Positions 6,579 through 10,725 of a stretch of DNA of 10,725 bases are shown piece after piece. The notes beneath the pieces were generated by a model. That model was not told the DNA's origin. It saw nothing but the letters and a program-made list of their open reading frames with translations, and ran no database searches. How positions within the stretch are numbered: position 1 is the stretch's first letter; each line of letters begins with the position of its first letter. A program made the translations under genes and the position numbers. Source of the DNA: an uncultured Roseateles sp. (GTDB lineage: Bacteria > Pseudomonadota > Gammaproteobacteria > Burkholderiales > Burkholderiaceae). Location: contig CAMLKW010000156.1 of assembly GCA_946480605.1 (NCBI GenBank), positions 1 through 10,725 of the forward strand, in the 5' to 3' direction.

Positions 6579-8084
6579 ATGAATTCGCCCCGAATCCATC
6601 TGCGCGGCATCTCCCGCGCCGCCCTGCTGGCCTGCGCCCTGGCCGGCGCCAGCGCCGCGCAAGCCGCCTCCACCATCGTCATCAGCAGCCGCGACCCGGC
6701 CGGCGTGGGCTTCAACGACCCCACGCCCGTCGCCCCGGTGGGTGGCAATCCCGGCACGACGCTGGGCCAGCAGCGCCTGAACGTCTACCAGTACGTCGCC
6801 AATATCTGGGCCGCCGCCCTCGACAGCCCCGTGCCCATCACGGTCAGCGCTGGCTGGGAGGCACTGAACTGCACGTCCACCGGCGCCACGCTGGGCAGCG
6901 CCAGTTCCTGGAACGGCTGGCGCGATTTCCCCAACGCGCCCAAGGCCAACACCTGGTATCCGCAGGCCCTGGCCAACAAGCTGGCCGGCGTGGGCCAGAG
7001 CCTGTCCGACTTCTACGGCCAGGAAGATGACGGCTCGGGCTACGGCAACGTCGACATCAAGACCCAGTTCAACGTCAACCTCGGCAAGCCCGGCTGCCTG
7101 GACGGCTCCCCGTTTTATCTGGGCCTGGACGGCAACGCCCCCGCGGGCCAGGTGAACTTCGTCGCGACGCTGTTGCACGAACTGGGCCACGGCCTGGGCT
7201 TCTCGCTGTTCACGACCAACAGCGCCACCGGCGTGCAGTTCGATGGTCGCCCCAGCATCTGGGAAGGCTTCATGGTGGACAGCACCAGCGGCAAGCTGTG
7301 GACTCAGATGACCAACGCCGAGCGCGCCACGTCGGCCATCAACTTCCGCCAACTGGCGTGGGCGGGTCAGAACTCCATGCTGGCCACGCCGCAGGTGCTG
7401 GCCATGGGCGTGACGCCCGTGCCGGCACTGCGCATTGCCGGTCCCAACGCCGGCGCCACGGCCGGCACCAAGCAGTTCGCCACCGCGGCCTTCGGCCCGA
7501 CGCTGGGCACCACGCCAGTGGTCGCCGACGTGATGCCGGTCGTCACGCAGACCACCGCCGCCGGCCTGACCGGACCCGGCTGCGGCCCGCTGACGGCGCT
7601 GGACAAGCTGGCCGTGCGAGGCCGCATTGCGCTGATCGACCGCGGCGTCTGCGGCTTCGCGGTCAAGGTCAAGAACGCGCAGGATGCCGGCGCCATCGGC
7701 GTGCTGATCGGCAACACGGCGGCCGGTGCCTTCGGCACCATGGGCGGCGCCGACGCGACCATCACCATCCCGTCGCTGATGGTCACCTTCGCCGACAGCA
7801 ACGCGCTGAAGACGGCCACCGCCACGCGCAGCCGTACCGCCTCGGGCGTGACCGCCAGCCTCAGCGCCGTGCCGACCGGTGGCCTCTACGTGGGCACCGA
7901 CGGCATGAACCGCCCGCTGCTGTACACGCCCAACCCGCGCGTGGCCGGCTCGTCGGTATCGCACTGGGACACGATCGCGACGCCCAACCTGCTGATGGAG
8001 CCCAACATCTCGACCGATCTGGGCATCATCCTGGGCCCGCCCAAGGACCTGACGCTGCCGCTGCTGAAGGACCTGGGCTGGTAA
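6579..8084 (+). CDS. Secreted zinc metalloprotease, leishmanolysin-like layout with inserted PA domain
   Basis: This 501-residue exported protein has a Sec signal peptide at 1-29 (cleavage after AQA). The catalytic domain carries the zinc motif HELGHGLGF (200-208): His200 and His204 as ligands and Glu201 as the catalytic base. A protease-associated (PA) domain follows at about 283-428 (RGRIALIDRGVCGFAVKVK at 348-366, NAQDAGAIGVLIGN, TIPSLMVTFADSNALK). After it comes SHWDTIATPNLLMEP (461-475), which resembles the third-ligand and Met-turn segment of M8 peptidases, so His462 is the likely third ligand and Met473 the Met-turn. The protein ends LLKDLGW with no PEP-CTERM tail, so it is probably released or retained by partners. 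GGAG (6564-6567, inside the previous gene) serves the ATG. It is the last gene of the cassette, followed by a strong terminator. The substrate is unknown; a zincin class is very likely, the exact family less so. Confidence 0.87.
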   Translation: MNSPRIHLRGISRAALLACALAGASAAQAASTIVISSRDPAGVGFNDPTPVAPVGGNPGTTLGQQRLNVYQYVANIWAAALDSPVPITVSAGWEALNCTSTGATLGSASSWNGWRDFPNAPKANTWYPQALANKLAGVGQSLSDFYGQEDDGSGYGNVDIKTQFNVNLGKPGCLDGSPFYLGLDGNAPAGQVNFVATLLHELGHGLGFSLFTTNSATGVQFDGRPSIWEGFMVDSTSGKLWTQMTNAERATSAINFRQLAWAGQNSMLATPQVLAMGVTPVPALRIAGPNAGATAGTKQFATAAFGPTLGTTPVVADVMPVVTQTTAAGLTGPGCGPLTALDKLAVRGRIALIDRGVCGFAVKVKNAQDAGAIGVLIGNTAAGAFGTMGGADATITIPSLMVTFADSNALKTATATRSRTASGVTASLSAVPTGGLYVGTDGMNRPLLYTPNPRVAGSSVSHWDTIATPNLLMEPNISTDLGIILGPPKDLTLPLLKDLGW

Positions 8085-8108
8085 GCCCGCGACGGCCGCT
8101 TCGCTGCC

Positions 8109-8137
8109 AAGGCCCGGTGTGCACACCGGGCCTTTTT
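8109..8137 (+). terminator. Strong intrinsic terminator after the metalloprotease gene
   Basis: GGCCCGGTGTG/CACACCGGGCC-type arms form a 22-base perfect palindrome at 8111-8132, extended by A-T pairs to 8109-8134 and followed by TTTTT (8133-8137). It ends the plus-strand cassette. It also abuts the stop of the convergent lipoprotein gene (TGA, 8137-8139). Read from the minus strand the T tract is only TT, so termination in that direction would be weaker. Confidence 0.92.
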
Positions 8138-9540
8138 CATCCGGATGACTGGGCCAGCGTGCAGGTATTCGCGGCGTTGTCCGGGCACGGCCCCTGCCAG
8201 CGGATCTGCACGGCCGCGGCCGGCGGCAGCGGCGCGCGGCCGTCCAGCACCTGGCCGCGCTGGCCCGTGAAGTCGGCCAGCGTCGCCCAGGTGCCGCCCG
8301 ACAGCCGGTACTGCAGCGCATAGCGGCCGCCCGGCCGCAGGGCGCGCGTCTTGATCTGGTACTCGCCACCCACGATGGCCAGGCTGGGCGCGTCGCGGAA
8401 AGGCTGGGCCAGCGGTTCGCCGATGAACAGGCCCTGGCCAGGCCACTGCACGGCCTTCCAGTAAGCCTCGATGGCCGTCGCGCCGCGCCAGTAGTGGTCG
8501 ATCAGCACCGAGGCGCGCGAGAACTTCTGCTGGTAGTTGCAGGGCTCCTCCACCGCCCCGTAGCTGGCCGTCGCGCCGGCCTCCAGCCAGGCGGTGACGG
8601 GCATCTGGCTGCCACCGGAGGGCAGCAGGCCGCCCGTCGAGGTCAGCGTGTCGGCCAGCGCGCCCGGGCGGAACTGCAGCGTGCCCAGGTTGGCCACGCT
8701 GGCCAGGCCGGTCAGGTAGAACAGCACGCCGGTCTTGCCCGACAGCGAGTTGGCGCTGCCGGCACCCAGGCTGTTGTCCACGTAGTTCAGCTTCAGCACG
8801 CTGCCCCAGGCGGCGGGCAGGGCCGCGAAATCGGTCCAGCGCGAGCTGCGGTCGGCGTCGGTGGTGCGCACCAACCAGCCCTCACCGGCGGGATGCGTCG
8901 CGTCGGCCGCCACGCCGCGGGCGATCAGCGCCTGCGCGCCGGCCAGCGTGGTGGCGCCCAGCAACATGGACGGCCGCATCTGCAGTTCGGCCTGCGGCCG
9001 GCGCGACTCGCCGTCGTACAGCGGCGACGCGGCGGTGCTGGGGCAGGTGTTGGTGGCCGGCGTCGGGTTGCAGTAGCGGGTGTCATAGCCCAAGGCCATC
9101 GCACTGGTGATCCCCATGGCGCAGCCGCCCACGACCCGGCTGGGCGCCGCCCAGGTCAGCAAGGTGGCCTGCACGCCGGGTGCCGCGGCGGCCAGCTTGG
9201 CGTCGATGTCTGTTTTTAGCAACGCAAAGTCGGCCGCCGAGATCGCCGCATTCGCGGTGTTGACCCGGACCCGGATCAGGTTGGCCGCCGGCACCCCGCG
9301 GGCCGCCACATAGGCCGCGCCGACCGCCTCGGACAGCGCGTCGCCCTCGGCCACGATGACCGCCAGATCGGCAGGCGCCAGGCCACTGGCGGGCAGCGTC
9401 AGCGTCAGCGTCTGCCCTATGCCACCGCCCCCTGGCGCCCCTCCTCCCACCGGGGTGTCTGCAGCGCCGCTGCCACCACCGCCGCAGGCGTTCAACAGGG
9501 CGGCCAGCAGCAACGGACACAGGCGGATCGGACGACGCAT
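8137..9540 (-). CDS. TIGR03790-family lipoprotein
   Basis: This 467-residue protein resembles the uncharacterised TIGR03790 family. An N-terminal lipoprotein signal ends in the lipobox LNAC (Cys19), followed by a flexible Gly-rich linker (20-42). The conserved domain begins LAVIVAEGDALSEAVGAAYVAARGVPAANL (59-88); later come YDGE (175-178), LLGATTLAGAQALIARG (193-209), WLEAGATASYGAVEEPC (318-334), HYWRGATAIEAYWKAVQWPGQGL (349-371) and GEPLAQPF (374-381), which are typical of the family. A last segment (about 390-467) looks like a small beta domain. An upstream TTG at 9564 would add eight residues, but the ATG at 9540 sits properly before the lipoprotein signal and has GGTGGA about 10 nt upstream. 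From memory, the family was described as occurring only in species that also carry exosortase, which fits the PEP-CTERM genes nearby. Its molecular function is unknown. Confidence 0.88.
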   Translation of the reverse strand: MRRPIRLCPLLLAALLNACGGGGSGAADTPVGGGAPGGGGIGQTLTLTLPASGLAPADLAVIVAEGDALSEAVGAAYVAARGVPAANLIRVRVNTANAAISAADFALLKTDIDAKLAAAAPGVQATLLTWAAPSRVVGGCAMGITSAMALGYDTRYCNPTPATNTCPSTAASPLYDGESRRPQAELQMRPSMLLGATTLAGAQALIARGVAADATHPAGEGWLVRTTDADRSSRWTDFAALPAAWGSVLKLNYVDNSLGAGSANSLSGKTGVLFYLTGLASVANLGTLQFRPGALADTLTSTGGLLPSGGSQMPVTAWLEAGATASYGAVEEPCNYQQKFSRASVLIDHYWRGATAIEAYWKAVQWPGQGLFIGEPLAQPFRDAPSLAIVGGEYQIKTRALRPGGRYALQYRLSGGTWATLADFTGQRGQVLDGRAPLPPAAAVQIRWQGPCPDNAANTCTLAQSSG

Positions 9541-9655
9541 GCGGCCATTTTCCACCGGCAGCAATCAGCAAGAATGCACCAAAGTCGTGCCGCCCTGCCC
9601 TTTCGCGCCGCGCGAACCCGGGCTTACCCCAGTTTCATGCACCGTGGCGGGGCAA

Positions 9656-9813
9656 TACAGTCATCTCACTCGACGCGGTTCCGGGAGTTCTCCCAGGGCC
9701 GCCAGGCGGGTTGTGAGGAGACAAGACAAGCGCGCAGCGCACAAGGTTTGCTTCGTAACCCCGAAGACAATCCCACCGGCCACCAAGGCACCCCTTGGTG
9801 GCCGTTTTATTTT
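9656..9813 (+). ncRNA. Candidate small RNA ending at a strong terminator
   Basis: A strong plus-strand terminator (9778-9813) has no recognisable plus-strand coding gene before it; the nearest upstream gene runs on the other strand. The preceding bases can fold: 9660-9669 with 9713-9722 (one mismatch, one G-U), enclosing a hairpin 9675-9702 (12 pairs including two G-U, one internal mismatch, GTTC loop); then GCGC/GCGC at 9730-9740; then TTG-CTTCG (9748-9755) with CGAAG-A-CAA (9762-9770). The 5' end is a guess: TACAGT at 9656-9661 could equally be a -10 box, moving the start to about 9668. No match to 6S, SRP, tmRNA or a known riboswitch was recognised. The rest of this non-coding stretch upstream (9541-9655) shows only the leader of the lipoprotein gene. 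It could instead be an attenuator leader of the TSUP gene. Confidence 0.4.
9778..9813 (+). terminator. Strong intrinsic terminator without an upstream coding gene
   Basis: GGCCACCAAGG (9778-9788) and CCTTGGTGGCC (9793-9803) form an 11-bp perfect stem with loop CACC, followed by GTTTTATTTT. The T tract lies only on the plus-strand side, so a rightward transcript ends here, about 160 bases before the TSUP gene. Confidence 0.9.
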
Positions 9814-9824
9814 GTGCCCCTCGT

Positions 9825-9950
9825 CCGGCCTTGCCGCTGAACGCGGGCAAGTCCAGCCGGTCCCCCGAGGGGACGGCGATGCTTGCGGGGCTTGCCCCGC
9901 TCGCACATCGCCAGACGGGCCGGCTTGGGGCGGCCCGGCGCTCGGCCCGT
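9825..9950 (+). repeat. Run of tandem hairpins before the TSUP gene
   Basis: Successive inverted repeats fill the space between the terminator and the TSUP gene. CTTGCC (9830-9835) pairs with GGCAAG (9846-9851), with outer CCGGC (9825-9829) and GCCGG (9856-9860). GTCCCC (9860-9865) pairs with GGGGAC (9869-9874). GGCGATG (9875-9881) pairs with CATCGCC (9906-9912), enclosing GCGGGG/CCCCGC (9885-9900, CTTG loop). ACGGGCC (9915-9921) pairs with GGCCCGT (9944-9950). The hairpins are nearly back to back. They may be a clustered REP-type element or a structured leader; no known riboswitch was recognised. Confidence 0.55.
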
Positions 9951-9971
9951 GAAGACACGACGGCCGCGTCG

Positions 9972-10725
9972 ATGACTGGATTCGTGGACATGCTTGTTGA
10001 CCTCGCTATCGTCGCCCTCGCCTCGCTGCTGGCCGGCTTCATCGACGCCGTGGCCGGCGGCGGCGGCCTGGTGCTGACGCCGGCGCTGTTCAGCACCTTC
10101 CCCAACGCCGTGCCGGCCACGCTGATGGGCTCCAACAAGGCGGCGGCCATCTGGGGCACGGGCTGGGCGACCGTGCAGTACGTGAAGCGCGTCTCCCTGC
10201 CCTGGCGCCGCCTGATGCCCGCGGCCGTGCTGGCAGGCCTGGGCAGCTTCACCGGCGCCTGGGTGCTGACCCTGGTCAGCCCCGACGGCCTGCGCAAGGC
10301 GCTGCCGCTGGTGCTGCTGGCCGTGTTCCTCTACACGCTGGCCAAGAAGGACCTGGGCCGCGAGCACCGGCCACGCTTTGCCGGCCGCGCCGAGGCGCTG
10401 GTGGCAGGCGCCATCGCGCTGACCGTGGGCTTCTACGACGGCTTCTTTGGCCCCGGCACGGGCAGCTTCTTCGTGTTCCTGTTCGTGCGCGTGCTGGGCT
10501 ACGACTTCCTGCACGCGTCGGCCACCGCCAAGCTGATGAATCTGCTGACCAATGCGTTCGCGATCGCGCTGTTCGCGAGCAAGGGCCATGTCTGGTGGCA
10601 CGTCGCCGCGGTGATGGCCGTGACCAACGTGGCCGGCAGCCTGCTGGGCACGCGGCTGGCACTGAAGCACGGCGCGGGCTTCGTGCGCGGCGTGTTCATC
10701 GTGGTGGTGGGCGCGCTGATCCTGA
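9972..10725 (+). CDS. TSUP (TauE/SafE, YfcA-like) membrane permease, 3' truncated
   Basis: This is an inner-membrane transporter of the TSUP family, whose members move sulfur-containing or organic anions such as sulfite, sulfoacetate or thiosulfate; the substrate here is unknown. 251 residues are visible and the gene runs off the window; YfcA-type proteins are about 250-270 residues, so little is missing. The two related halves show their signature loops, GFIDAVAGGGGLVLTP (22-37) and GFYDGFFGPGTGSF (153-166), along with TAKLMNLLTN (185-194) and the late GTRLALKHG (226-234). Hydrophobic helices occur at about 8-26, 45-65, 82-102, 108-123, 143-160, 165-178, 188-203, 208-226 and 240-251. The ATG at 9972 has a poor Shine-Dalgarno; an in-frame ATG at 9990 is an alternative and would leave the first helix intact. 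A hairpin-rich leader precedes it. Confidence 0.92.
   Translation, partial: MTGFVDMLVDLAIVALASLLAGFIDAVAGGGGLVLTPALFSTFPNAVPATLMGSNKAAAIWGTGWATVQYVKRVSLPWRRLMPAAVLAGLGSFTGAWVLTLVSPDGLRKALPLVLLAVFLYTLAKKDLGREHRPRFAGRAEALVAGAIALTVGFYDGFFGPGTGSFFVFLFVRVLGYDFLHASATAKLMNLLTNAFAIALFASKGHVWWHVAAVMAVTNVAGSLLGTRLALKHGAGFVRGVFIVVVGALIL

Noticed and set aside
5979..8369. Very long minus-strand open frame (796 codons) opposite the post-PEP and protease genes
   Set aside because: High GC leaves antisense frames open. The protein is compositionally odd with no motifs, while the plus-strand genes have signal peptides, zinc motif and Shine-Dalgarno sites.
9656..9813. 6S RNA, SRP RNA or a known riboswitch
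   Set aside because: The conserved 6S bubble strands, the SRP GGAAG core and common riboswitch cores were looked for by eye and not found; a covariance search would be needed to exclude them fully.
9574..9840. Plus-strand 88-codon frame through the non-coding stretch
   Set aside because: It reads straight through the strong terminator at 9778-9813 and has no Shine-Dalgarno or protein-like pattern; an RNA is the better explanation.
1..10725. CRISPR array, insertion sequence, prophage, tRNA or rRNA
   Set aside because: No regularly spaced direct repeats, transposase or integrase motifs, or cloverleaf and rRNA sequences were seen on either strand.

Overview
The window is GC-rich with dense coding. 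Its proteins (MnmA, a TSUP permease and several PEP-CTERM proteins with short Arg-rich tails) look like those of a Burkholderiales betaproteobacterium of the Rubrivivax/Leptothrix/Roseateles/Ideonella kind. That placement is inferred from protein flavour and base composition, not from a search.

Layout. 1-541: 3' part of mnmA (tRNA 2-thiouridylase), + strand. 538-2660: a two-gene minus-strand operon, a Tat-exported PhoX/DUF839 protein followed by a small PEP-CTERM protein whose stop codon overlaps that of mnmA. 2661-2770: divergent control region with a 6-2-6 inverted repeat. 2771-4635: a NarL/DesK-type two-component pair (membrane histidine kinase and LuxR-type response regulator, overlapping by 19 bases). 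4632-5132: a secreted CAP/SCP-domain protein on the minus strand, again with overlapping stop codons. 5133-5413: intergenic region with a REP-like inverted pair and a GAAA-loop hairpin. 5414-8084: a plus-strand cassette of a PEP-CTERM protein (choice-of-anchor J type), a small exported protein resembling the post-PEP-CTERM-1 family, and a secreted zinc metalloprotease of leishmanolysin-like layout with an inserted PA domain; it closes with a strong intrinsic terminator at 8109-8137. 8137-9540: a TIGR03790-family lipoprotein on the minus strand, convergent on that terminator. 9541-9971: non-coding stretch with a second strong plus-strand terminator that has no coding gene in front of it (candidate small RNA), then a run of tandem hairpins. 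9972-end: TSUP (TauE/SafE, YfcA-like) permease, 3' truncated.

How it fits together. Two PEP-CTERM proteins, a post-PEP-CTERM-like protein and a TIGR03790 protein (a family described as occurring only in exosortase-bearing species) lie within 9 kb, together with exported enzymes (PhoX-like, CAP, metalloprotease). This reads as a cell-surface and extracellular-matrix accessory region that depends on an exosortase encoded elsewhere. The two-component system sits between the modules and could control one or both. The housekeeping genes mnmA and TSUP frame the region. No mobile element, CRISPR array, tRNA or rRNA was seen.
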